Source: Streptomyces sp. MUM 178J (lineage in GTDB: Bacteria; Actinomycetota; Actinomycetes; Streptomycetales; Streptomycetaceae). Taken from it: DNA of 28,113 nt. Position numbers and translations under genes: made by a program. The stretch's first letter is position 1. Every line of letters starts with the position of its first letter. The stretch spans positions 1-28,113 of the forward strand of contig NZ_JADWYQ010000060.1 in the NCBI RefSeq assembly GCF_022414575.1, given 5' to 3'. Below are positions 13,604 through 20,400 of the stretch, piece by piece. Below the pieces are notes generated by a model that was not told the DNA's origin, made no database searches, and worked only from the letters and a program-made list of their open reading frames with translations.

Positions 13604-16090
13604 CTAAGGGTCCAGGGTGAGACGGGGCTTGGGCGCCTCGGTGCGGCCCGTAGGGGGTTTGCGGCTGCCCGCGCGGTACGGCGGCGGCCAGGGCGCCGCC
13701 TCGCCCGCGTACTCCTGGTCGGCCGCCGCGTGCAGGGTCCAGTGCGGATCGTAGAGGTGGGGGCGGGCCAGGGCGCACAGATCGGCCCGGCCGGCCAGGA
13801 GGATCGAGTTGACGTCGTCCCACGAGGAGATCGCGCCCACGGCGATCACCGGGATCTGCAGCTCGTTGCGGATGCGGTCGGCGTAGGGCGTCTGGTAAGA
13901 GCGGCCGAACTCGGGGCGCTCCTGAGGGACGACCTGGCCGGTGGACACGTCGACGGCGTCCGCGCCGTGGGCTGCGAAGGCACGGGCGATCTCGACGGCG
14001 TCGTCCGCGACGGCGCCGCCGGGGAACCAGTCGACGGCGGAGATGCGGACCGTCATCGGCTTGTCGTGGGGCCAGCGCTCGCGTACGGCGTCGAACACTT
14101 CGAGAGGGTAGCGGAGGCGGCGGGAGAGGCTGCCGCCGTAGGCGTCGGTGCGGTGGTTGGTCAGCGGGGAGAGAAACCCGGAGAGCAGATAGCCGTGGGC
14201 GCAGTGGAGCTCGAGCAGGTCGAACCCGGCGTGCGCGGCACGGCCTGCCGCCGCGGCGAACTGCTCCCGGATCTCGGTGAGCCCGGCGCGGTCAAGCGCG
14301 TGCGGCACCTGGTTGACCCCCGCGCGGTACGGCAGCGGGGAGGCCGCGGCCAGCGGCCAGTTGCCGTGGTCCAGCGGCTGGTCGATGCCCTCCCACATGA
14401 CCTTGGTGGAGCCCTTGCGGCCCGAGTGGCCGAGCTGCACGCCGATGGCCGTGCCGGGCGCGCTGGTGTGGACGAAGTCGGTGACACGCCGCCAGGCCTC
14501 GCTCTGGCCGGGGGTGTACAGGCCGGCGCAGGCGGGCGTGATCCGGCCCTCGGGGCTGACGCACACCATCTCGGTCATCACCAGACCCGCGCCGCCGAGG
14601 GCGCGGGCGCCGAGATGGACGAGGTGGAAGTCTCCGGGGACGCCGTCCTCGGCGGCGTACATGTCCATGGGCGAGACGACGACGCGATTGCGCAGCGTCA
14701 GTCCGCGCAGCCGGAACGGCGTGAACATGGGAGGTGTGCCGGGCGGGCAGCCGAAGTCCCGCTCCACGGAATCGGTGAAGGCACGGTCGCGGAGCCTGAG
14801 GTTGTCATGGGTGACGCGCCGGCTGCGGGTGAGCAGGTTGAAGGCGAACTGGCGGGGCGGCTGGCCCAGATAGCCGCCGAGCTCCTCGAACCAGCGCAGG
14901 CTCGCGGCGGCGGCGCGCTGGGTGGACTCGACGACGGGGCGGCGCTCGGCCTCGTATGCGGCGAGCGCTTCGGGGAGCGTGGGCTGCTCCTCGATGCACG
15001 CGGCGAGTGCGAGCGCGTCCTCGACGGCGAGCTTGGTGCCGGAGCCGATGGAGAAGTGGGCGGTGTGGGCGGCGTCGCCGAGCAGCACGGTGTTGCCGTG
15101 GGTCCAGCGGTCGTTGACGACGGTGCGGAAGGCGGTCCAGGCGCTGCTGTTTCCGCGCAGCGGCCGTCCGCCGAGGGCCTCGGCGAAGATCTTGGCGCAG
15201 CGCTCGGCGGACTGCTGCTCGTCGCAGTCCGCGAGACCTGCGGCGCGCCAGACCTCCTCGCGCATCTCGACGATGACGGTGGAGGCTCCTGACGACTGCC
15301 GTTCCGGCCCGGAGGGCCTCGTCGAGGGGAGACGTCGGGCATACGGGTAGGCGTGGAGCTGCATCACGCCGTGCTCGGTCTCGGCGATCTCGAAGCGGAA
15401 CGCGTCGAACGCGAAGTCGGCGGAGAGCCATATGTAGCGGCAGCGGTGAGTGGTGATCCGCGGGCCGAAGGCGTCGGGGTGCTCGGAGCGGGTGGTGCTG
15501 TGCACCCCGTCAGCGGCGATCACGAGGTCGTGTGTGCGGGCGAGTTCCGCCGCGGGCGGGGCGGGTGTGCCGAAGCGGAGCTCCACGCCGAGGCCGCGGC
15601 AGCGCTCGTGCAGGATCTGGAGCAGTCGGCGTCTGCCGAGGGCGGCGAAGCCGTGGCCGGTGGAGGTGAGGGTACGGCCGTGGCAGACGATGTCGATGTC
15701 GTCCCAGCGGACGAACTCGCGCCGCAGCGCGCGGTAGACGTCGGGGTCGGCGTGCTCGATGCCGCCGAGGGTCTCGTCGGAGAGGACGACGCCGAAGCCG
15801 AAGGTGTCGTCGGGGGTGTTCCGCTCGTGGACGGTGAGGGTGCGGGCGGGGTCGAGCCGCTTGAGCAGCGCGGCGGCGTAGAGGCCGCCGGGGCCGCCGC
15901 CGATGACGGCGATGCGGAGGGCGCGCGTGGGCGCCGCTGTGTATTCGGGGGCTCCGCCCCCGGACCCCCGCTCCTCAAGCGCCGGAGGGGCTCCATCGGA
16001 GCCCGTCCGGGGATCCGGGGGGCTGCCCCCGGTTTCGGGAACTGGGGGTCCTCCCGCGCCCCAGGGCGTAGCGGGAGGGATGGGGGACAT
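13604..16090 (-). CDS. Fused flavin monooxygenase / OYE-type reductase, 2-aminobenzoyl-CoA monooxygenase/reductase type
   Basis: An 828-residue two-part enzyme. Residues 58-400 are a class A flavin monooxygenase (GGGPGG 64-69, AADGVHS near 192-198, LLGDAAHTAHFSIGSG near 336-351). Residues 455-800 are an old-yellow-enzyme-like FMN barrel (FTPFRLRGLTLRNRVVVSPM, LLELHCAHGYLLSGFLSP). This fusion is known as 2-aminobenzoyl-CoA monooxygenase/reductase, which hydroxylates and reduces the CoA-activated ring; a close relative is salicylyl-CoA 5-hydroxylase. The ligase, Rid, dehydrogenase and hydratase neighbours favour anthranilate. The first 50 residues derive from a GC-rich intergenic-type repeat; no other start lies before the FAD motif. 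The ATG overlaps the hydratase stop (TGATG). Confidence 0.88.
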   Translation of the reverse strand: MSPIPPATPWGAGGPPVPETGGSPPDPRTGSDGAPPALEERGSGGGAPEYTAAPTRALRIAVIGGGPGGLYAAALLKRLDPARTLTVHERNTPDDTFGFGVVLSDETLGGIEHADPDVYRALRREFVRWDDIDIVCHGRTLTSTGHGFAALGRRRLLQILHERCRGLGVELRFGTPAPPAAELARTHDLVIAADGVHSTTRSEHPDAFGPRITTHRCRYIWLSADFAFDAFRFEIAETEHGVMQLHAYPYARRLPSTRPSGPERQSSGASTVIVEMREEVWRAAGLADCDEQQSAERCAKIFAEALGGRPLRGNSSAWTAFRTVVNDRWTHGNTVLLGDAAHTAHFSIGSGTKLAVEDALALAACIEEQPTLPEALAAYEAERRPVVESTQRAAAASLRWFEELGGYLGQPPRQFAFNLLTRSRRVTHDNLRLRDRAFTDSVERDFGCPPGTPPMFTPFRLRGLTLRNRVVVSPMDMYAAEDGVPGDFHLVHLGARALGGAGLVMTEMVCVSPEGRITPACAGLYTPGQSEAWRRVTDFVHTSAPGTAIGVQLGHSGRKGSTKVMWEGIDQPLDHGNWPLAAASPLPYRAGVNQVPHALDRAGLTEIREQFAAAAGRAAHAGFDLLELHCAHGYLLSGFLSPLTNHRTDAYGGSLSRRLRYPLEVFDAVRERWPHDKPMTVRISAVDWFPGGAVADDAVEIARAFAAHGADAVDVSTGQVVPQERPEFGRSYQTPYADRIRNELQIPVIAVGAISSWDDVNSILLAGRADLCALARPHLYDPHWTLHAAADQEYAGEAAPWPPPYRAGSRKPPTGRTEAPKPRLTLDP
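15940..16080. repeat. GC-rich intergenic-type repeat read in frame
   Basis: The stretch holds clustered inverted runs such as GGGGGCTCCGCCCCC and CCCCCGGTTTCGGGAACTGG, plus CTCCTCAAGCGCCGGAGG. This style is familiar from short non-coding repeats scattered between Streptomyces genes. Here it lies between the hydratase and the FAD motif of the monooxygenase and is translated as the latter's Pro/Gly-rich N-terminus. The repeat class is recalled, not searched. Confidence 0.55.
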
Positions 16091-16917
16091 CACCGCCCCC
16101 GCCACTCGGGCGCGCGCTTCGCCGTGAAGGCCGCGTGGAACTCCGCGTAGTCCTCCCCCTTCATCAGCAGCGCCTGCGTCGACGCGTCCAGTTCGACGGC
16201 CGCCGCGAGCGGCATGTCCAGCTCCGCCGTGAGGAGGGCCTTCGTCTGGGCGTGGGCGAGGGCGGGACCCTCGGCGAGGCGGCGGGCGAGGGCGGCGGCG
16301 CGGGCGGGGGCCTGGGAGTCGGGGGTCAGTTCGCTGATGAGGCCGATGCGTTCGGCCTCTGCGGCGTCGACCGGTTCGCCCAGCATCAGCAGGCGGGTCG
16401 CATGGCCCAGGCCGACGACCCGGGGCAGCAGATAGGCGGCGCCCATGTCGCCCCCGGAGAGCCCCACCTTGGTGAAGAGGAAGGCGAACCGGGCCGACGG
16501 GTCGGCGACGCGGAAGTCGGCGGCGAGGGCGAGCACCGCGCCGGCGCCCGCCGCGACGCCGTGGACGGCCGCGACGACGGGGAAGGGACACTCGCGCACG
16601 GCCCGCACGACCTGGCCGGTCATCCGGTTGAAGTCCAGCAGCCGGGCGGCGTCCATGGAGAGCGTCGCGCCGATGATCTCGTCGACGTCGCCGCCGGAGC
16701 AGAAACCCCGGCCCTCGCCGCCGAGGACGAGGGCGCGTACGGACCGCTCACGGGACAGCTCGGCCAGCAGATCGCGGAGATCCGCGTACGCGCCGAAGGT
16801 GAGCGCATTGAGCTTCTCGGGGCGGGCGAGGGTGACGGTCGCGACGCCGTCGTCCGTCGCCAGCCGCAGATGACGCCATTTCTCGGTGCTCTGCGCGGAT
16901 CCGGTGAAGGGACTCAT
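16090..16917 (-). CDS. Enoyl-CoA hydratase/isomerase family protein
   Basis: A 275-residue crotonase-fold enzyme. Visible features: oxyanion-hole segments LVLGGEGRGFCSGGDVDE and VAAVHGVAAGAGAVLALAADFRVA, then FAFLFTKVGLSGGDMGAAYLLPRVVGLG and a short C-terminal helix. It likely hydrates or hydrolyses an unsaturated ring-derived CoA ester after the monooxygenase/reductase step. The ATG at 16917 has AAGGAGG about ten bases upstream. The stop overlaps the monooxygenase ATG (TGATG), so both are made together. Upstream lies the second copy of the TGACTGYCGTCA promoter, tying it to the ligase/dehydrogenase promoter. The exact acyl-CoA is not known. Confidence 0.88.
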   Translation of the reverse strand: MSPFTGSAQSTEKWRHLRLATDDGVATVTLARPEKLNALTFGAYADLRDLLAELSRERSVRALVLGGEGRGFCSGGDVDEIIGATLSMDAARLLDFNRMTGQVVRAVRECPFPVVAAVHGVAAGAGAVLALAADFRVADPSARFAFLFTKVGLSGGDMGAAYLLPRVVGLGHATRLLMLGEPVDAAEAERIGLISELTPDSQAPARAAALARRLAEGPALAHAQTKALLTAELDMPLAAAVELDASTQALLMKGEDYAEFHAAFTAKRAPEWRGR

Positions 16918-16981
16918 GGGCGAGTGGCCTCCTTCTGCGAACGGACTGCCGGTGCGAGCGGACTGCCTGCCGCCCTTCGAA

Positions 16982-17012
16982 GCTATCACCCTTACGTGAC
17001 TGCCGTCACGTA
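16982..17012 (-). promoter_or_regulatory. Promoter with palindromic operator for the hydratase-monooxygenase unit
   Basis: A perfect palindrome with 8-bp arms, TACGTGAC-TGCC-GTCACGTA (16993-17012), contains TGACTGCCGTCA. On the minus strand GTGACG (complement of 17004-17009), 16 bp, then GATAGC (complement of 16982-16987) give the same -35/-10 pair as the dehydrogenase promoter at 10827-10854. The start codon is 65 bp further. A common regulator is likely. Confidence 0.6.
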
Positions 17013-17101
17013 CACGCGATACAGCGGTCAGATGTCCATCTTCGGACATGAACCCGTCTCAGATGTGGCACAGGTCGCATCCCAGACAGACAACCGTTCG
17101 T

Positions 17102-17578
17102 ATGGTTGTCGCCACAATCTCCCCGAACGGACAGCGGATCTTGCTCCATGCACCCGGCCACAGCCCGGTCCCCGACCACGGCTCCTGGCATATCGCGCTC
17201 CCGCGCACGGCTGCCGCCGTGCCCATAGCGCGCGCCCTGATCCGTACGGCGCTGGCCGAAGCAGGGGGAACGGCGGACAGCGACACCGCCGAGCTGCTCA
17301 CCGCCGAGCTGGTGGCCAACGCCGTCGAACACGCGGCCGGCGCGGCCCCCGTCGAGTTGGTCGTGGAACTGCTGCCGTCCGGCTGCCGGATAGAGGTCCA
17401 CGACGGCGATCCGGCGCCGCCCGGCGACCTCACCCCGCCGGGGCCGGGCTGCCAGCCGGACCCCTGGCAGGAGCACGGCCGGGGCCTGCTGCTGCTCCGC
17501 ACCCTGAGCTCCGCCTGCGGGCACCGCCCCACCCCCGCGGGCAAGGCGGTCTGGTTCACCCTCTCGATGCGGCGCTGA
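17102..17578 (+). CDS. HATPase-domain anti-sigma-like (RsbW type) protein
   Basis: A 158-residue GHKL-fold ATP-binding protein like the many small RsbW/SpoIIAB-like serine kinases of streptomycetes, which bind sigma factors or phosphorylate STAS proteins. The N box is ELVANAVEHA (69-78), the G1-like box EVHDGDP (98-104), and the G2 box EHGRGLLLLRTL (124-135). No other domain is present. The start is uncertain: ATG 17102 gives the usual length, ATG 17048 in the same frame adds 18 residues, and neither has a strong ribosome site. The gene is convergent with the OTC gene, with a MITE-like element between them. It may pair with the SpoIIE-type phosphatases elsewhere in the window, but no direct link is shown. 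Confidence 0.82.
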   Translation: MVVATISPNGQRILLHAPGHSPVPDHGSWHIALPRTAAAVPIARALIRTALAEAGGTADSDTAELLTAELVANAVEHAAGAAPVELVVELLPSGCRIEVHDGDPAPPGDLTPPGPGCQPDPWQEHGRGLLLLRTLSSACGHRPTPAGKAVWFTLSMRR

Positions 17579-17666
17579 CCGGCTCGGGCCGGGTGCCCCG
17601 CACGGCGGCCAGCCGTGAACGGCGGCGGCCGTATCGCGCGCACAGCGCCGCCCCGGCCGCGAGGAG

Positions 17667-17867
17667 CTAGTGCCGCGACCGGCAATGTTTGCCCGTCAAG
17701 GAGCGTCGTCCGGTGCGTGCGATCGCAAGGCGGCCGGAAGTCCTCGTAGCGGAGCTGCTCGGGCTTTCGGTCAACGCGGCGTGGGGGTGCCTCCCGGGCC
17801 CGCAGGGCCCAGGGGGAGTGCGTGCAGGGCGGCGCGACGGGGCAAAGCTTGCCGGGAGGGGCACTAG
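17667..17867 (+). mobile_element. Complete MITE-like element with CTAG ends
   Basis: A 201-bp element bounded by CTAG on both sides. The terminal 27 bases (17667-17693 and 17841-17867) are inverted repeats matching at 22 of 27 positions, starting CTAGTGCC and sharing CCGGCAA and TTTGCC. An internal hairpin GGGCCC-gca-GGGCCC (17796-17810) may terminate transcription. There is no transposase; the apparent short ORF repeats between copies only because the DNA does. CTAG may be a 4-bp target duplication, as made by some IS5-type transposases, but the parent is unknown. The right CTAG supplies the OTC stop codon. Confidence 0.8.
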
Positions 17868-18874
17868 GCCGCTTGCGCCCCCAATGTGGCGACCATCACG
17901 GCCTTGATCGTATGCATGCGGTTCTCGGCCTGGTCGAAGACGATCGAGTGTTCCGACTCAAAGACCTCGTCGGTGACTTCGAGCTCGCGCAGCCCGTGGT
18001 TCTGATGGACCTCCCGGCCGATCGCGGTGCCGAGATCGTGGAACGCGGGCAGGCAGTGCAGGAACTTCACCGCCGTGTTGCCGGTCGCGCGCAGCACGTC
18101 CATGGTCACGGCGTACGGCCGAAGGTCCGTGATCCGCTCGTCCCAGACCTCCTTGGGCTCCCCCATCGACACCCAGACGTCCGTCGCGATGAAGTCCGCG
18201 CCGCGCACGCCGTCCCCGATGTCCTCGGTGAGGGTGATCCGCGCACCGCTCGTCTCGGCGGCGGCGCGGGCGCGGGCCTGCACCCGCTCGGACGGCCAGT
18301 ACGCCCGGGGGGCGACGATCCGTACGTCCATGCCCAGCAGTGCGCCGGTCACCAGGTAGGAGTTGCCCATGTTGAACCGGGCGTCGCCGAGGTAGGCGAA
18401 GGAGATCTCCTCCAGCGGCCGGTCGCGGTGCTCGGTCATGGTGAGGACGTCGGCCAGCATCTGGGTGGGGTGCCAGTCGTCGGTGAGGCCGTTGTAGACC
18501 GGCACTCCCGCATGTGCGGCGAGTTCCTCGACCGCCGCCTGGCTGTCGCCCCGGTACTCGATCGCGTCGAACATCCTGCCGAGGACGCGAGCGGTGTCCT
18601 TCACCGACTCCTTGTGCCCCAGCTGCGAGCCCGACGGGTCCAGATACGTGGTCGACGCCCCCTGGTCCGCGGCGGCCACCTCGAAGGCGCAGCGGGTGCG
18701 GGTGGACGTCTTCTCGAAGATCAGCGCGATGTTCCTGCCGCGTAGCCGCTGGACCTCGGCCGCCGCCCGCTTGGCGGCCTTGAGTTCCCCGGCCAGCTCG
18801 ATCAGGCCGCGGAACTCGGCTGCGGTGAAGTCCAGCTCCTTGAGGAAGTGGCGGCCTGCGAGGTGTGTCGCCAT
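17864..18874 (-). CDS. Ornithine carbamoyltransferase
   Basis: A 336-residue OTCase. It carries the carbamoyl-phosphate loop STRTR (57-61), [27 protein letters not shown] and the catalytic [10 protein letters not shown]. The reaction joins ornithine and carbamoyl phosphate, or runs backward in the arginine deiminase route. It follows an arginine deiminase gene on the same strand, so the catabolic (ArcB) role is favoured; carbamate kinase is not in the window. ATG 18874 has CAGGAGC about seven bases upstream. The stop TAG is the CTAG end of the MITE-like element at 17667-17867. The 100-bp gap before it may contain its own promoter and an ARG-box-like site. Confidence 0.93.
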   Translation of the reverse strand: MATHLAGRHFLKELDFTAAEFRGLIELAGELKAAKRAAAEVQRLRGRNIALIFEKTSTRTRCAFEVAAADQGASTTYLDPSGSQLGHKESVKDTARVLGRMFDAIEYRGDSQAAVEELAAHAGVPVYNGLTDDWHPTQMLADVLTMTEHRDRPLEEISFAYLGDARFNMGNSYLVTGALLGMDVRIVAPRAYWPSERVQARARAAAETSGARITLTEDIGDGVRGADFIATDVWVSMGEPKEVWDERITDLRPYAVTMDVLRATGNTAVKFLHCLPAFHDLGTAIGREVHQNHGLRELEVTDEVFESEHSIVFDQAENRMHTIKAVMVATLGAQAA

Positions 18875-18913
18875 AACGGCTGCTCCTGGGTCGCGGTTGC
18901 GGTGCGGCTGGAA

Positions 18914-18942
18914 GTATATACAAGCTCTCGCATTCATATACA
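18914..18942 (-). promoter_or_regulatory. AT-rich ARG-box-like site upstream of OTC
   Basis: In a gap that is otherwise GC-rich, the minus strand carries TGTATATGAATGCG (complement of 18929-18942) and TTGTATATAC (complement of 18914-18923). The first matches 12 of 14 positions of the ArgR half-box pattern TGNATRWWWATNCA; the second contains a TATACT -10-like hexamer shifted by one base. ArgR control of OTC is plausible but unproven. Confidence 0.4.
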
Positions 18943-18974
18943 GAGCCGGGGTGCGTCGGCGGGGTGCGGGAACG

Positions 18975-20207
18975 CTAGACGGCGTCCCGCTCGACCGGAC
19001 AGCTCATACAGCGCGGGCCTCCCCGGCCCCGGCCCAGTTCGCTGCCGGGGATCTCGATCACCTCGATGCCCTGTTTCCGCAGATGGGTGTTTGTGGTGGC
19101 GTTGCGCTCGTACGCCACCACCACGCCCGGCTCCACGGCCAGCACATTGCAGCCGTCGTCCCACTGCTCGCGCTCGGCCGAGTGGACGTCCTGGGTGGCG
19201 GTGAGCACCCGGATCTCCTTCATCCCCAGCGCCGCGGCGATGGCGCTGTGCATCTGCTCCGGCGGATGGTCGCTGACCCTGAGCCCCTGCGCGCCCTCGG
19301 CAGGCTCGATGGTGTACGAGCGGAGCATGCCGAGCCCCGCGTACTGGGTGAAGATGTCCCGGTCGACCATGGTCATGACCGTGTCGAGATGCATCAGCGC
19401 ACGCCGCTTGGGCATGTCCAGCGCCACGATCGTACGCGCGGAGCCGGCCGCGAACAGGCCCCGCGCCAACATCTCGACGGCCTGCGGAGTGGTGCGCTCG
19501 CTCATCCCGATCAGCACCGCGCCATGGCCGATGACCAGCACATCACCGCCCTCGATGGTGGACGGATAGTCGCCCTGCCCCTCCGACCAGTGATGGAACG
19601 GCCCGGCCTGCGGCCCGGTGAACAGCGGATGGTGCCGGTAGATCGCCTCAAAGTGCACCGTCTCCCGCTGCCGCGCCGGCCAGCGCATGGCGTTGATGGA
19701 CACCCCGTCGTAGATCCATGCGGAGGTGTCGCGGGTGAACAGATGATTGGGCAGCGGGCGCAGCAGGAAGTCATCCAGATCCATCACATGGAAGCGGACG
19801 GACGTCGGCTCGGAGTGACCGGCGAGGAACTCCCGCTTGGTCATCCCGCCCACCAGCGCCTCGGCGAGATCCGCGGCGGACAGCTCCTCGAACGCGGATC
19901 TGAGGTGGTCGGCGGCGAGCGGCCCGTACTCCTTCTCGTCGAAGACCCGGTCCAGGACGAGCTTTCTGGCCTCCGGGATCTCCATCGACTCACGGAGCAG
20001 ATCGCCGAAGAGGTACACCTCAACGCCGCGGTCGCGCAGCACGTCCGCGAAGCCGTCGTGCTCCTGACGCGCCCGGCGCACCCACAGCACGTCGTCGAAG
20101 AGCAGGGCGTCCTTGTTGGACGGCGTGAGCCGCTTCAGTTCCAGATCGGGCCGGTGCAGGATGACCCGGCTCAGCCGCCCGGTCTCGGAGTCGACATGGA
20201 ATCCCAT
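18975..20207 (-). CDS. arcA: Arginine deiminase
   Basis: A 410-residue arginine deiminase (guanidino-modifying superfamily), which hydrolyses arginine to citrulline and ammonia. Visible signatures: [22 protein letters not shown] at the N-terminus, [18 protein letters not shown], the EGGDVLVIG segment with active-site acids, [11 protein letters not shown] with the catalytic His, and the C-terminal GGPRCMSCP containing the nucleophilic cysteine. Length is normal. ATG 20207 is chosen because the fold begins there ([10 protein letters not shown]); GAGGATGAGGG lies close upstream. It precedes OTC by about 100 bp, the order expected for an ADI pathway operon, here apparently without its antiporter or carbamate kinase. 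A perfect hairpin lies in its leader. Confidence 0.94.
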   Translation of the reverse strand: MGFHVDSETGRLSRVILHRPDLELKRLTPSNKDALLFDDVLWVRRARQEHDGFADVLRDRGVEVYLFGDLLRESMEIPEARKLVLDRVFDEKEYGPLAADHLRSAFEELSAADLAEALVGGMTKREFLAGHSEPTSVRFHVMDLDDFLLRPLPNHLFTRDTSAWIYDGVSINAMRWPARQRETVHFEAIYRHHPLFTGPQAGPFHHWSEGQGDYPSTIEGGDVLVIGHGAVLIGMSERTTPQAVEMLARGLFAAGSARTIVALDMPKRRALMHLDTVMTMVDRDIFTQYAGLGMLRSYTIEPAEGAQGLRVSDHPPEQMHSAIAAALGMKEIRVLTATQDVHSAEREQWDDGCNVLAVEPGVVVAYERNATTNTHLRKQGIEVIEIPGSELGRGRGGPRCMSCPVERDAV

Positions 20208-20227
20208 GCCCTCATCCTCACCGCGCG

Positions 20228-20256
20228 GTGCGCCGTTCACCCGGCGAACGGCGCAC
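20228..20256. terminator. Perfect hairpin just upstream of the deiminase gene
   Basis: Arms GTGCGCCGTTC (20228-20238) and GAACGGCGCAC (20246-20256) are perfect, 11 bp, with a 7-nt loop. The nearer arm ends 20 bases before the arcA start. It may terminate the GTPase operon that reads toward it on the same strand, or act as an attenuator in the arcA leader. Confidence 0.5.
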
Positions 20257-20267
20257 CAGTTTCCGCC

Positions 20268-20376
20268 CGGGTCTCCGGGCGGAAACCGATGCGGGTCTCC
20301 GGGCGGAATCCGATGCGGGTCTCCGGGCAGGCCTCCGGGCGGAGTCCGATGCGGGTCTCCGGCCGGGTTCCGCCCG
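20268..20376. repeat. Short tandem repeat of a 24-bp unit
   Basis: About four units beginning CGGGTCTCCGGGCGGA and ending CCGATG: 20268-20291, 20292-20315, 20316-20351 (with a 12-bp extra piece) and a diverged fourth from 20352. The first two differ by one base. It lies between the GTPase operon end and arcA and is not part of a convincing gene. Confidence 0.75.
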
Positions 20377-20400
20377 CATGAGCCGCGGGCGTCACCCGGA

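Noticed and set aside
13604..16090. Salicylyl-CoA 5-hydroxylase as the main call for the fused enzyme
   Set aside because: Possible, but the Rid protein, ligase type and dehydrogenase fit 2-aminobenzoate better; kept as an alternative.
16091..16591. N-terminal extension of the monooxygenase frame into the hydratase gene
   Set aside because: These 167 codons are Arg/Pro-rich antisense-like text in another frame of the hydratase. The overlap start at 16090 is better.
8962..17578. Secondary metabolite biosynthetic cluster
   Set aside because: No PKS, NRPS, terpene or RiPP genes are present; the enzymes fit aryl-CoA catabolism.
17689..17907. Short ORF inside the MITE-like element, similar in both copies
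   Set aside because: The similarity follows from the DNA repeat. There is no ribosome site and the truncated copy breaks it.
20268..20376. CRISPR-like array
   Set aside because: Units are contiguous tandem copies with no unique spacers and no cas genes nearby.
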